Part shown: in pieces, positions 1 through 12,190 of the stretch
How the letters are laid out: the number at the start of each line of letters is the position of its first letter
Position numbering within the stretch: position 1 is the stretch's first letter
Assembly: GCF_000283155.1 (NCBI RefSeq)
Contig: NW_004454179.1
Span: 6,818,585 to 6,882,584 of the forward strand
Length of the DNA stretch: 64,000 nucleotides
DNA from: Ceratotherium simum simum
Taxonomy: Eukaryota > Chordata > Mammalia > Perissodactyla > Rhinocerotidae
Reading direction: 5' to 3'
Notes under the pieces: generated by a model
Seen by the model: the letters and a program-made list of their open reading frames with translations, nothing else
Database searches by the model: none
What the model was told of the DNA's origin: nothing
Program-made: the position numbers and the translations under genes

Positions 1-1402
1 AATGATTGACTGGTGGGTCACAAGATCATAATGGACCGATGCCATGACAAGTTCATCCACAGAAACAACCAGTTGTGTGTCAGTTCTTTGTAAGTTTAGG
101 CAGATCACAACTCCCTCAAAGCAACAAAGTGCAATCATGCAAGTGTGAATTATTTGCTTTTTCTGTCATGTAAAGCTAAGCAAACCCTGGAAAAATTCTA
201 ATCCAGGTCCCAGGCATTTCAGGTGAGATCTTTCATGCTAATAACAATCATTTATATTACAAACTGAGCTGGGATCGCACTAGGTGAAGAGATCTGGTCA
301 TATTTATTGGTTTAGAGCAGGCTATTCTATCCACACTAGGTTCAGACTATACTATACCCACACTAGGTTTCTGGTGTAAGTATATCCTTAGTTACATTCT
401 CTATAACTTGCAATAGTTTATTTTTTAATACCCCTCTTGTACACATGAGGTTTTCCTAAGGCACCCCAAAATAAAAGCATCTAGGAAGCTATATTTAAGA
501 TCACTAAGAATCAGTGAACTCTTTATTCAGTTAATCAAATGGGACAGGGGTGGATGAGCCAAATTAATACCCACGTCACACCAGGGATAACTGAGCATAG
601 TCAAATTGGTCCATAATTTTCCAGGCTTCTTTGCTAGTGTCAGGTGCATATGATCTCAAATGGCAAGAGAATAGAAGATAAACACATAGCCTGCTCAGAG
701 CCCACAGGGAGGCAAAAATAGAAAACAAAAAGAGGAAGAAAAGCCGTGACATGCATCCATCCCAGAGCACGTCTTCCGTTACTGTTAATCAGAATGTATG
801 TCACATTTCCTGGGGCCACTGAAGTCATTAGCGCCAGCTGAGAGGATCAGAATTTTCCCACTTTAAAAGGAGAAACAGGGCAAAAGACAGAAGCTATGCT
901 GGCGGGAAATAGAGAAGAGGGGTGTTTTCCTATAAACATGTTAGCCAAAAGTGACACCTTTTCAACAAAAAACTTGAGGTCACATGATGATAAAATGGAA
1001 GTGGTTTGCAAGCACAAAAGTTGGCAGTGATGTTCCTCACACCCCCAACAAACTAAGTCTCAGCTTCTCACCCCTACTGCCCTCTAGGCTGGAACCTGTG
1101 TCCTGTGTCTTCCAAGGTGTAGAAAATTCTGGAAAGAAGGCTCTTGTCCTGGCACAGAACCCAAAGGAAAGTGTTGTCTTCCTCTCCTGCGGTCCAAGAG
1201 ACCTACCCTATCCCTATCCCATCCCAGGAATAGGCTCTAAACCAATAAACATGACAGAAGCTCTTAGCATAGTGAGGTCCAGGTTCATTTTGTAATATAA
1301 ATGACTAGTGTTAACATGACAATGTCGCACCTGAAATGCCTGGGGCCTGTATTAGTCACTTTCCTAGGGCTTGCTTATCTCTACTTCAGAAGAGACTCTT
1401 AC
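1..1402. other. PIK3AP1: PIK3AP1 intron 2 (part)
   Basis: This is intronic sequence downstream of exon 2 on the minus strand. I saw no further exon and no clear young repeat in it. Confidence 0.8.
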
Positions 1403-1819
1403 CTTCAGAAATGGCCTTCCTCACAGCTGCCACGTAAGTCTCAGGTTCGTCGTCACAGGTGAGCTCCTGCCAGTGCGCCCAATCTGGAAAGAAGTCCAGG
1501 AACTCCTCACCGTCCTGCACCCCGCAGAGCAGCCGCACCATGCGGTGTGGAGGATGGAAGGCTCTCTGCAGCAGGGGCAGCAGGGCTGGCTGGCAGAAGT
1601 GCTGCACCAGCTCCGCAGACAGCAGCACCACGACGCAGCGCGAGCTGAGAAAGAAGCTCAGGTCCTCAGCCGAGAAGGAGGCCTGGGGGCCCAGCCTGTA
1701 AGTCAGCGTCTTCTGGCTACGGACCTGCCGACTGGACAGGAAAAGGTCCTGGAGGTACCGACACCATTCCTCAGCATCTGGGCTGTAGACGATGAGGATG
1801 TCACATCCTCCGAGCACCC
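1403..1819 (-). CDS. PIK3AP1: PIK3AP1 (BCAP) exon 2, TIR-like domain
   Basis: This exon encodes the N-terminal part of the B-cell adaptor for PI3-kinase, a cytoplasmic adaptor that links B-cell receptor and Toll-like receptor signalling to PI3K. The minus-strand translation reads GCDILIVYSPDAEEWC near the start, then SRCVVVLLSAELVQHF and DFFPDWAHWQELTCDDEPE, which I recognise as the TIR-like domain of mammalian BCAP. The acceptor is TTGCTCAG before position 1819 and the donor GAAG|GTAAGAG follows 1403. The exon is 417 nt: two nt completing a Gly codon, 138 codons and one nt. The ankyrin, coiled-coil and YxxM parts lie on later exons beyond the left edge. No stop or frameshift is seen, so the gene looks intact here. 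Confidence 0.97.
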
Positions 1820-2129
1820 CTGAGCAAGAACAAGGCATGGAAGCATGTTAACATGCCTGCCCCTTCTAGGGCAACCCATGAGCTACAAGATACACCATCT
1901 AGACGAGGAGCCTGGCACTCACACTCTTTCAGGGTCTGCCTCCAGCAAACCTGTCTAATGTCTTTCTCCACCCACAGTCTGTGTTACAACCACACCAGAC
2001 TCTCTGTCTTTGCCCAAACATACCGTGCAGTTTCAGATCTTTGCATAAGCTATTGCCTCTGTTGGCATACTCTTCCCCCCACAGCTGACGCAGTATAGGA
2101 TGATGATGCTGCTGCTGATGATGATAATA

Positions 2130-2360
2130 ACAGCAACAGCAAGCACTTCTATAGAGCTTACTATGTTCCAGATGCTCTTCCAAGCACATTGCCTAGTAAA
2201 CTCATTTAATCATCACAGCAACCTTCTAATGTAGGTACTACTATGAGCCCCTTTTTAAAGATGAGAAAACTGAGGTGTGGCAGTTTAAGTAACTTACCCA
2301 AGATCACAGTGCAGAGGCAGAATTTGAACTCAGACAGTTTGGCCCCAGAACCTGGCTCTT
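2130..2360 (-). repeat. MIR SINE
   Basis: The segment has the MIR core in reverse: CTCATTTAATCATCAC, a degraded TAGGTACTACTATGAGCCCC, GATGAGAAAACTGAGG and AAGTAACTTACCCAAGATCAC. Confidence 0.85.
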
Positions 2361-2369
2361 TCCCAAATA

Positions 2370-2612
2370 CAGTAGTTACAAGCATAGGGCTGGAATCAGG
2401 CAGCCAGAGTTAGCATCTTGGCTCTGCAAAGTGTTAGCTGTGTAACCTTGGGCAAGTTACTTGAATATTCTCTTAAATCTCAGTTTACTCACCTGCAAAT
2501 GGAAATATAATGGCAATATTTATCAGTGTTTTGTGAGAATTTAATTAGATATTTCATGTAAAGTGAGAAGCATTGTGCTTGGCATATAATAAACCTTCAA
2601 TAATTAATAATT
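2370..2612 (+). repeat. MIR SINE
   Basis: This is a forward MIR with AGCTGTGTAACCTTGGGCAAG, CTCAGTTTACTCACCTG and the tail GCTTGGCATATAATAAACCT. It lies back to back with the reverse MIR at 2130-2360. Confidence 0.85.
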
Positions 2613-2619
2613 AGTAGCT

Positions 2620-5600
2620 GGTATCATTATCCTCACACTAACATAAACAATGCATTAATGTAAAGGGTGACTGTGGTTAAATTAATGCTTTGACCACAAT
2701 ACCATTTGCACGGTGTGCCTACCACAGCTGGTCTGTGACAAAGGCTTTCTTCTCCCTCTAATAAAGCACAAATGCCAGAAACAGTCAAAAGCCTCAGAGA
2801 AGCATTGAGTTAAAAAGGGCTTTTGGGGACCACTTGGCCCAAACTCCTCATTTACAGATAAAACAAACACTTCACCTGGGAAGATGGAGGAACTCAGCAA
2901 ATTTACACTCAGCAAATTAGTCTCGGAGCCAGGACTGAAACTCAGGTTGTCCCCCGGTTCCCAGTCCAGTCCTCTTGCCAGTCCACCTGCTGCCTCCCAT
3001 CAGGAAGTCTGTCAAGAATCTTACGAGTAATAAATCTTATCTTCCCATTATCAAAGTTCAAAGAAGCTGGGCTCTTAACATAACTGCCATGGGTCCTCCT
3101 CTCTCCACTAATGCAACGAACTGTCCTGAGAGATCTGAGGGGTGAGTGCAGAGGAGTATCCACGCGTCAGTAGAACGCAACAGGGATCCTTCCTCCCACA
3201 CAGAAAAGGAAGCTGCTCAAATTTTATGAAGCTTAGGAATCATCTAAATTGTGGGTTGTCACAATCAAACGCCATCCCTGGACCACATTCCACTGAGTGG
3301 TTCCGGCAAAAAGATCAGAGGCAGGACTGGGGCAAGAGCTGAGGCTCTAAGCTCTGAACATACCATGGAAGGAATCCCCTCTCTTGCCCCATCCACCACC
3401 ATATTCAAAGTAAAAGAATGACACATAAAATGTGAACCCAACACAGTTCCGATCTCCCCCTGGATGACAGTACCAAATCTTTTAAAATAGCAAATAAAAA
3501 AGTTTGGAGTTTCTGTCTTTTTGGAGCCCCTGCTTTCCTGGAACCCTACTCCAGTGCTAACACAAAACCCAATAGGCCCTGAGCAGGAACAAGTTGATCA
3601 GCCTGAGAGTACTTTTGAAGCGAAAGTGTGCGAATTTTAAAAGAAGTCAGTATTAGAAGGCAATATGGGACTGGAGAAAAATAGTCAGCAATTCTGACAA
3701 CGCCATGGGCATTTATGGCTCTACAGAGAACTCAATCCTGAGCGTGGTCTGTTTCCTCAATTGTGAATAAAACAATCCTTTTTAGGAATGCTTACTCTTG
3801 CCCCAAAGTTTAAACAGATTAAGGATAAAATTTTAATGTGCCAATGTTGCAGCCTTCCATAAAATAAAATCTTTTCTGATTGGATCTTTTTTGTTTTCTG
3901 TGTAGACTATTTCTCTGTACCTCAATGGAGAAATAATTTCAGGACTATAGAAGGAATAAAATTGGCGAAGCTAGATAACTATAGAGCTTACATTGAGAAA
4001 AGCAGAGTTAAGGCATCAGAATATATTTACCTTCTTTCTGCCCCTCCTTCCTATGTGGCTGGTTTATCCTAAGAGGCAAATGTTTCTCTAATGTGAAGTA
4101 TTGCCTATGAATGTGCATGAGTGTGGTCCATCAGGTAGGCAATGTACAAGACTTTACATTTCATTTTGATATTAAAGATGCAATGTTACTGATGCTATGC
4201 TTGCAATTCAATTAAGTGCAAAAGTAAGAAGCAATAGCCACCACTTCCACCCACACACAGACAAATAAACTAGGAAATACCGGGTCAACAATTTGTATAA
4301 GTGGGTTAGAAGGAGAATAAGATCTCAGAAAGGGCTGGCTGTGGTCCCATACACTAGCGATGAAGAAGCCATCAGAAGATGATTTTCTAGAGCTTAAGAA
4401 GTACCCTTAAGAAGGCAAGTTGGATCTTGGAGCATTGACTGGCTTAGCAGGAAAGCAACTTTACAGTGCCCTGACCATGTGGCCATGAGCGATTTCTGTC
4501 ACTTTTATGAGAAGACAGTGACCCAAAAGCAAAATAACATTTTTCAAATGACAAGTTCTGGGGCCACTGAGGGAGTGGGTATTCATTTCATCCTGGACCC
4601 TGCCTCACCACTTCCTGCTCCTCCTTCCTGCTCCTTCCTGCTCCTCAGCACATTGCAATACCTGCTGTTCATTCAAGACCTCTAGTCATCAAGGAAAGTT
4701 TAAATGTTAATAACAGGGGGAACTGGGTGTGGAGTATATGAGAACTTTCTGTACTATCTTTGCAGTTTTTCTATAAATCTAAAACTTCTAAAATAAAAGT
4801 TTAAAAATACAATTTAAATAAAAAGCACTTAAGGGGTTAGCCTCTTCTATATGGAAAACATATTTAAAACGTCTCATTCTTGTGGTTCTAGTGTTAAATT
4901 TGATCCCCCTTTGAGCAAAAGTACTTGAGAAGGAAGTGGTTATTGCCTCAGACTAGTTAATATCACAACCTACTTGGTCACCAACTTGTGGTGTGACTTC
5001 AGACCAATATACTAAATCTAAGCAAATTCTGCCTCAATGTAAATGAAGACAACGAAATCTATCACCTTCCTGAATTTCACTCTGCTGCTGAAACTGAAAG
5101 CTGGGGAAGTTGTAAAAAAGTCCAAAGTGGAAGTTGAAGTCTCTCCATAACGTGCTGGTAACAACACAGGACTAAACGCTTTGACAGCAACTCTCTCTGG
5201 TATGGGGGTGGGGGGGCGGGGGAGACACCCCTTTCTTCAAGGATAATTCCCTTCTTTTAACCATAAGGCATTTCTTCACATGGGCCAAATCAATTCTCTC
5301 ATTTTTGTTTGTTTGTTTATTCAGAGAAATGAATACATGAACCAACAAGGAGTCCATAAATCCTAGACAGAAATGAGGAAGGGTCTTTGTCCTTGTGGAG
5401 CTTAAAGAACAGGTCTGGCTACAGAAGGAGAAAGGAATGGATAACAGTAGAGGTGGGGCTGGCTGGTGGCAACGGCGAGTGATGGTGGTGGTAAGAAACA
5501 CGGTGACTGAAAGAGAGGTTCCTTTGAAAGATTCAGAATCCACCTGAGAAGAACAGAGAGGAAGTGACAGGCAGCTTTTCAAACTAATCAGTCCAGACCA

Positions 5601-6230
5601 TTTCTTCAGTCTGTAGGTAACTCTGGCACCCCGTTCATCTGTCCTAGAGCCCCATGTTTGCAACTAGCGCCACAATGAAAAGGGATGTGAGATAGGAAAG
5701 GTGACCAGGCGAGGGAGAGATCTCGAAACAATTCACCTGAGGAGCTTCCAGAGGCTAGATGGTTTCAAGTTTAGAGACTTGGCAGGAGTCTTGAGGGACT
5801 TCTAGGATCAGATGGAAGTTAAGATCACAGAAAATTAAAGGTCCCTTCAAGTCCTATTGTCCTGTAAGTCCAGGGATGGTAGAAGGATCTGGAGATGAGA
5901 AAAGGCTTGGAGAGAGGGGGCAGGAAAAGGTTTAAGAGCTTTCTTCAAATATCTGGAGGCTGACACATGGAGGAAAGGATTCAAGTCTTCACTCAACCAG
6001 ACTTGGCCACTTGGGAAAGTCACTTATGGCCTCTCTCTCCTTTCTCTCATGTGTAAATACAGAGACGCCATCAAGAACCTAGGGAATATTCCAGGTTAGG
6101 CTGATTCCATTTCATTTATCTTGCTTCCCAAGTTCTTTCAAGGACAGAGAGCCAAGATTCTGTTTGATTTCAACAAACAAATAAGCCTTTCAAAAAATAA
6201 AAGACTAACATTTACCCTTCAGTGGAAGGG
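2620..6230. other. PIK3AP1: PIK3AP1 intron 1, mostly non-repetitive
   Basis: I found no exon here. A short old L1 3' end probably lies at 4690-4800 (plus; GTGTGGAGTATATGAGAAC and an AATAAAAGTTT end). A weak MIR-like piece with CTCATTTACAGATAAA lies near 2820-2960. The open frame at 5172-5663 (minus) has a low-complexity composition and no recognisable domain or splice context. Confidence 0.6.
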
Positions 6231-6234
6231 AATT

Positions 6235-6612
6235 TAAGGAGACCACATAATTTGGCCATAAAAAGTAATAAAGTACTAATGCATGCTACAACTTGGATGA
6301 ACCTTGAAAACATTACGCTACATAAAAGAAGCCAGTCACAAAAGACCACATACTATATGATCCCATTAATATGAAAGTCCAGAGTAGGGAAATATACAGA
6401 GACAGGAAGTAGAACTCAGGGCTGGGGAGGAGTAGGGAAGAAGCGGGTAATAGCTAAAGCATAGGGAGTTTCTTTCTGATGTGATGAAAATATTCTAAAA
6501 TTGACTGTGGTGATGGTTGCCCATATCTGTGAAGATACTAAAAACCACTGAATCGTACACTTAAAATAGGCGAATTGTATGGTATATGAATTATATCTCA
6601 ATAAAGTTGTTT
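6235..6612 (+). repeat. L1 3' end (L1M type)
   Basis: The text shows the typical old L1 3' end: CTACAACTTGGATGAACCTTG, AAGAAGCCAGTCACAAAAG, GTGGTGATGGTTGC and a final TATATCTCAATAAAG. A GGA-rich stretch follows at 6628-6680. Confidence 0.8.
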
Positions 6613-7039
6613 AAAAGAAGCAAAAGGAAGAGAAGGAGGAAGAGGAGGAGGAGGAGGGGGAATAGGGGAGGAAGAGGAGAAGAAGACCACATGGAAGAGT
6701 GGCCTGGATGACTCCAGAGCCTACAGCATCTTGGTAAGAGGTGCTCTCACCACTCTCACTCTCGCCACTGTGACCTGCCACCATGGGTCCTTGTACCTCC
6801 AGACCCTAGGGAGCCCCAGGGACACCAGAGGCCCAACTCCCACTTGCAGCACCTGGAGTGGTGTGTCACCACAGAGGATGCTGATGGCAAGAGGGTTTGA
6901 CAGCTCTAACCATACACACGTCTGCAGAAGCCACTACAAAGCCATGAACAGCCCCAGGTTTGGCCACTGGGCTTGAGTCCCCATCTGAATGGGAGCATAC
7001 ACTTCTAGCCCCTTCAGCCACACCCACTGGAGCGAGGCA

Positions 7040-7592
7040 CACAGGACACTGGATAAGGGTAGTTTTCTCTGCCTCCTCTGCCCAAAGGCCCTCCCAGTTT
7101 GCTGTCTCCTGGACTCAACAGCTCAGAGAGTATTTCCAGCCATAGAAGAAGGTGGGAGCTTCACTGGTTCCTTTTCTGACCTCATCTCCTACTTCTCCCC
7201 AAGCACCCCACCTACTCAGGCCACCTGCTGCTTGTTCCCTAAATACACCACGTACACTCATTTACTGTTCCTCTGCCTGGAGCACTGTTCCTCCACATAA
7301 CTCCTCTTTAGGCCTTTGCTCAAATGTCCCTTTCTCCATGAGCCCTAACCTGGCTACCTCATTTAAATTTATAACCCCAAACCCCTTTACTCCTCTCTAT
7401 TGTTTTTCCACTGCACTTATCATATCATGTACTCTCCTTATTAAATGCCTTCCCCCTCTACTCCATAAGCTCCATGGGGACACGGCTTATGTCTGTTTTG
7501 TTTACTGAATATACACCCAGCGCCTAGAACAGTGCCTGTAAACAGTAGGCATACAATAAGTATTTGTTGAATGAATGAATTCCCTCTAGATA
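7040..7592 (+). repeat. L2 LINE 3' end
   Basis: The sequence matches the L2 3' region: CTGCCTGGAGCACTGTTCC, CTTTGCTCAAATGTC, AGCTCCATGGGGACA, CAGCGCCTAGAACAGTGCCT and the TGTTGAATGAATGAAT end. Confidence 0.85.
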
Positions 7593-8049
7593 ACTGCTTC
7601 AGCTTTCAAATGTAATGTGTGGACTATGAACCTATTACCAGGGGTTCTTTATGTACAATATAGCTTCTTCTAACTTCCAGAGCCCAACTAGAGAACCACG
7701 AGGCTAATGTTAGCTACTTTCCCACTCCCTTTAAATAATGAGCCTGTATCACCAAATTTAATGGGACTGTCACCATTGGGCTTCTCTACCCACATCCACT
7801 GGAAGGCTAGACCTCAGGGGATCAGGGGAGAGCTGGCTCTTCATTCTAGCATCTGCCCATATCCTCCAAGAATGGTACCTTCTCCTGGCTGACTAGATTT
7901 TATTTTTCAAGAGGCTTTTACATCCTGTTTTCACATGTTATCTCCGTTAAAACACCATAAGATGGGCTTGGAAAATACAGGGACGCCCAACGGCAAACAT
8001 GGTATCTCTAGTCTTCTCATCTACTAATTCCCTGCTCACTTATCACTTT

Positions 8050-8175
8050 CCTTCATAAGACTATAAATTCCTTGAGAGCAGAGACTAGGTGTGTCCTGGT
8101 CACCACTGAGAACACATTTAGGTGCACAATATCCACAAAAGTGCATAGTAAGTGCTCATTAGTTGTCTCTGTTAT
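8050..8175 (+). repeat. L2 3' end fragment
   Basis: ATTCCTTGAGAGCAGAGACT followed by GTGCATAGTAAGTGCTCATTAG resembles the L2 terminal region. Confidence 0.55.
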
Positions 8176-8493
8176 CATTTTTACTGGTTTGTCCTGGATC
8201 TCAGCAAGTGAGTGACCTGCCAAGTGTATACACTCATGAACCAGAAGGGAGCCCCAAACTAATCAAAAGACTCTTGGCGCCTTTTGATGGGTAGATTACC
8301 CAGTGGCCTCCTGCTCTCCCCAGTCGCCAAAGTTCTGCAAAGGACATAAGAAAAGTTAAGCTAAAGGAATGGTGTTCCTAGATTCCTATCAAAATTCTAG
8401 ACGAAAAACAAAGCCTAGGAAGGGTAGAGGAAGCAGGCTTGGGAAGGTGGCCAGGGCCGCCTCCGACCTCCCATTGCCCACCTAGGACTATCT

Positions 8494-8512
8494 GAGCGCC
8501 CCCTATTGGTCC
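8494..8512 (-). promoter_or_regulatory. Predicted CTCF site, minus orientation
   Basis: The minus strand reads GGACCAATAGGGGGCGCTC. It fits the CTCF core consensus (CCASYAGRKGGCRSY) with about two mismatches over 19 positions. It overlaps an inverted CCAAT box. It lies in PIK3AP1 intron 1, about 430 bp inside the first exon. Confidence 0.6.
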
Positions 8513-8931
8513 GATGTGGCCCTAAGAGAAGCGTTTCCCGTCATAGACAAGTGGGCTCTCAGCCTTCTTTCAGCTCTTCTGTACGTTCACAGAGTTGGCA
8601 GAACAGGGAAAACGACCCTCAGATGCTCCGAGAGCAGTGATGGAGGGAGAAAAGGAGACTTAGAAGACAGAGGACCAGGGAGGGTCAGGCAGGGGCTGAA
8701 GAGAATCGCCCAACAGGCTGGGAAGGGGAACGTGGGAAAGTTGGGGTGGAAGTTTGCGACAAGGAAGAGAGAAAAGAACAGAAAGAACACAGATCCCGCA
8801 CCCATGAAGCAGACAGGATTAGGAGAGAGACGGAGCTCGAGGGCTGCAGTGAGTGAGAGAGCGCGGGGAGGGCGGAAGGGGCGCGCCAGCGGGGCGGCTC
8901 GGGAGAGGAGCCTGGCGCCTTGAATACCCAC

Positions 8932-8944
8932 CTGAGGCTGCCAT
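8932..8944 (-). CDS. PIK3AP1: PIK3AP1 exon 1 coding part (MAASG)
   Basis: On the minus strand ATGGCAGCCTCAG is followed directly by the donor GTGGGTATTC. Joined to exon 2 it gives MAASGVLGGCDILIV, matching the known N-terminus of BCAP (human starts MAASGV). The start has a strong Kozak context, with G at -3 and G at +4. The 5' UTR runs to higher coordinates inside the CpG island; its first base cannot be fixed from sequence alone. Intron 1 is about 7.1 kb. Confidence 0.93.
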
Positions 8945-9306
8945 GCCGCGGGGCGCAGCCCACGGGCCCGGCTCGCTGCGTGCGCGGTACCCGGGGCCAG
9001 AAGCCGGCCCGGCGGCGTCCCTGGGCGCGGGGCGTGGGGGAGCGCCCGGCTCCGCGTAGCACCAGCCGCCGCTCTGGCGCTTCCTCCCGACCGGCGGCGA
9101 GGACTCGCCGCGAGGGCGTGTCCACAGGGCCCGCCCCGCCTGCGGGGCTCGGCCCGCGGCACCTGCACCCGCGGCCGTTGGGGAGGGGAAGTGAGAACCC
9201 CCCCGGGCCCGGCCGCTGACCCGCTCCCAGCACGGCCCCCGCTCCCGCACCGCGCGGGGTTGGCTTCGTGCCACGTGCGCCCCACTCCCGGTGAAACCAG
9301 CCTGAA

Positions 9307-9325
9307 TGGCCACCAAAGGGCAGCG
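9307..9325 (+). promoter_or_regulatory. Predicted CTCF site, plus orientation
   Basis: The plus strand reads TGGCCACCAAAGGGCAGCG, one mismatch from the 19-bp CTCF consensus. It sits at the upstream edge of the PIK3AP1 CpG island and points away from the intronic site at 8494-8512. Confidence 0.6.
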
Positions 9326-9639
9326 CGAGGTGGAGGGGTTGTTGAGAGGGAGGGAGAGAAAAGGATGAGTAGCCCTGCCTCTGTGTCCTGCAGCGGGGGT
9401 TGTAGATGAGCACAGCTGGCCAAGCCATCTCCCCATCCCCTGGGGCTTTCTCCCAGAGCCGCTGCTCCAGCAGGAAAGGGGAGGGGGCAGGAAGGGGAAG
9501 AGGCGCCTTCCCTGGCACCTGGCCCTGGGTGCTTGGCGAGTCCCTTGATTACCCTCCAGTGACCTTTTTATGTAATTCCTTGGACCTGGTCTCTTCGTGG
9601 CACACGAGCATTCACGATAGTCTGTGATAAATGCATGAT

Positions 9640-9815
9640 ATAGTTATCATTGCCTTTTATGCCTTTGAGGTAGCACCTGTCACCGTCTTCATGTTAAAGC
9701 GGAAGAAACAAGCCAAACACCTTGCTCAGACTCCATAGGGAGTAAGTGCTCCCGCAGGTTCCAGACCAGGCCTGTCTGAGTCTAGAGCCAGAGCTCTCCC
9801 TTAGCCCTTGCACTC
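9640..9815 (-). repeat. MIR SINE, degraded
   Basis: A reverse MIR-like arrangement ends in CAGACCAGGCCTGTCTGAGTC and AGAGCTCTCCCTTAGCCC. Confidence 0.5.
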
Positions 9816-10009
9816 ACCTGGCTTTTCCTCCTCCTCCCTTTGCTGCTCCTGGAATCGATCCAGTCGCACTGTGCCCTTGGAGTCCTCAGCAGCGCTAGGT
9901 CCAAAGGATGGATCTAGAGAGCAGAGATGAGGGAAAGATGGGGTTCAAGGATAGGTGGAAATAAATGAAATGGCTTCAAGAATGGAAATATCAGGGTTGA
10001 GGCCAAGAC

Positions 10010-10498
10010 TTAGTTTTCTACTGCTACCATAACAAATTACCACAAACTTAGTGGCTTAAAATAACACAATTTATTATCTTACTGTTCTGTATTTCAGAAG
10101 TCCAACAGGAGTTGCACTGGGCTAAAATCAAGGTGTCAGCAGGGTCCGGTTCCTTTCTGGAGGCTCTAGAAGAGAATCCATTTCCTTGCTTTTTCCAACT
10201 TCTAGAGACTACCTATATTCCTTGGCCCCCTTCCTCCATCTTCAAGGCCAGCAACATAACATCTCTCTGACCCTGCTTCCGACATCACATCTCTCTCTGA
10301 CTCCCTCCTCTGCCTCCCTCTTCCACTTTTAAGGACTTGAGCAATTACCTTGATCCCACCCAGATAATCCAGGAGACCTTAATAGTAACCTTAATACTAT
10401 CTACAACCTTAATTATCCTTTGCCATGTAACAACAAATTCACAGTTCTAGGGATTAGAACATGGACATCTTTGGGGGCCATCACTCTGCCTACCACAG
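10010..10498 (-). repeat. MaLR-type solo LTR
   Basis: The segment begins near CTACTGCTACCATAACAAAT, carries ACCACAAACTTAGTGGCTTA and CTAAAATCAAGGTGTCAGCA, and ends TCTGCCTACCACA. This order is that of an ERVL-MaLR (MLT/MST-like) LTR read backwards. The subfamily name is not certain. Related copies lie at 25616-26065 and 51798-52328. Confidence 0.65.
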
Positions 10499-10529
10499 GC
10501 CTGGAATTCCAAAAGAGGAGATGAGATTG

Positions 10530-10832
10530 CTACCTGCTATACCTTACACCTGTTCCCCATGTTCAGGATTTCTCTGGCCTCCAGACCAGGTTACCCACCC
10601 CCCCAAACCCCCCTGCTCCATCATGCACTGTCGCAGTCCTGTACTGTTCTTTAGTGGAAATTGTATAGATATTTTTCAGCAATTATTTATTTTAATTTGT
10701 GTCTCCCCCATTCAACTATAAGCCCCTCGGAGGCAGTATCTAAGTCTGTTTTTTCACCATGGAACCTCCAGCACTTAGAGCCGACTCTGGCACAGAGAAT
10801 GTGCTCAGAGAGTATTTGAGTGAATGAATGAA
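10530..10832 (+). repeat. L2 LINE 3' end
   Basis: An L2-like tail: TATAAGCCCCTCGGAGGCAG, GGAACCTCCAGCACTTAGAG and GAGTGAATGAATGAATATG. Confidence 0.65.
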
Positions 10833-10839
10833 TATGACC

Positions 10840-12190
10840 AGGAAATCCTTAAATTTGAGACAGCAAGTTAGAAGGGACTCTTCAGGCACTGAAAATCTTG
10901 GAATCCTAAGTTTGGAGGAGGGGAATGTAAAAGTCAAAAATAAGCTGTACATAAAAGCCATGGGAGTAAGGAAAATGGTGAGCTAAAGTTTGGAAATGTT
11001 GAGTTTGAGGTGCCCACAGGATATCCTAGGAGGCTTCTCTCATTGCAGAAGAGAGAGATGGGGGCCTAGGGACTGGCCAGAATGTCACCCTTGGAGTTGA
11101 AGCTGCATCAGTGGATGGCGGAGAGGGAATAGAGAGCAAGAGACTGGCTTCAAGGGTAGAGCCGTGGGGAAGGACCATGCTCAGGGACCAGGGAAAGAAG
11201 GGTCTGTAAAGAGACCAAAGTATCCAACAGGCAGGACAGAAAAACCAGGAGGCGAAGGAAGGAGGGTTTTGAGGAGAAGGTTGTCAGTAGTGTGGATCAC
11301 TGTGAGGGGGCTGAGAGGATGAGATCTGATATAAAAAGAACAGGTTGCGCTGAGGTCACCTGTAATATCCGGGAATCCAACAGTAGAACCCGGAAGGTGA
11401 GGTGAGGGAGCGGGTGGTGAGGAAGGCAGCTTGAAGCAGGGGATGGAGATCTGGACTGAAGGACAGGGGCCCCAGATTCTTAGCTCAGCCCTCTAAATTC
11501 TCTCCAAGCTCACTGTGGGTCCTTAGCCAAGCTATAAACTGCAAAAGTCCTCCACTTCCTCAGGTGTACAATGAGGGCACTCCAGCTCAGAAAATGCTAG
11601 GGCTCCGTGAAATATCCTATTTGGAAAACCTTGCTTAAACAATGGGCTTCCAGACTCTACCCTCTTCCTGCACCCTTCCTCACTCTTCACAAGCCTCTGG
11701 ACCTGGCTGCTCTGTATTCCTTGTCGAAGTCATTTCTACTGAAGGTGTATTCATCCATTTGAGATCATCTCTGCTGATCCCCCACACATACACTATCCAA
11801 ATGTATGATCCTCCTTACAGCTCCAGATGTTAGGGGGTGAAGGCCCTTTCCTGCTTCCTAACCAAGAGACTGGACAACTGTGAATCAAAAGGATACTTCT
11901 ATACTTGTTACAACTGTTAGAGGATGTCCGCCAGTAGTGGATAAGGTTTTGGGTGTTGGGTCAGCTGTCCAAACTGAACACTCCCACTGCTGCGCAGCAC
12001 TGACCTGTGGAATTTGACCGGGAAGGGAACTCAGAGGCCAACATTCCCTTGGTGAGATGACATAACTAGTCCCTGAAGCTGACAATTCCACCCGGTTTCT
12101 TTGTAGAGCAAGTTGGGTCGGGTTGGGGGAAGTGGTGTCTGTTTGTTTCTGCACCTTCATTTGACGGTTTTTGCAGAATGTGGAGAGGAG
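10840..12190. other. Intergenic, no clear gene or repeat
   Basis: I see only unique-looking sequence, with a faint MIR-like piece around 11500-11600. No supported exon was found. Confidence 0.5.

Larger units (their letters stand above)
8850..9330 (-). promoter_or_regulatory. PIK3AP1: CpG island promoter and 5' UTR of PIK3AP1
   Basis: This is the only long GC- and CpG-rich stretch in the window and it overlaps exon 1. It contains an E-box CACGTG at 9272-9277 and an ETS/PU.1-like AGGGGAAGTGAG at 9184-9195, which would suit a gene used in B and myeloid cells (inference). No TATA box is seen at a useful distance, as expected for a CpG-island promoter with dispersed starts. Long open frames here on both strands come from the lack of AT-rich stop codons and are not taken as genes. 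Confidence 0.85.

Noticed and set aside
5172..5663. 163-codon open frame, minus strand
   Set aside because: Serine- and leucine-rich text without recognisable domain, inside PIK3AP1 intron 1 on the same strand, with no matching splice sites found.
8587..9518. Long minus-strand open frames (over 270 codons) and several plus-strand frames across the CpG island
   Set aside because: GC-rich DNA lacks stop codons. The frames overlap each other in several phases, are rich in P, R, G and A, and conflict with the clear PIK3AP1 exon 1.
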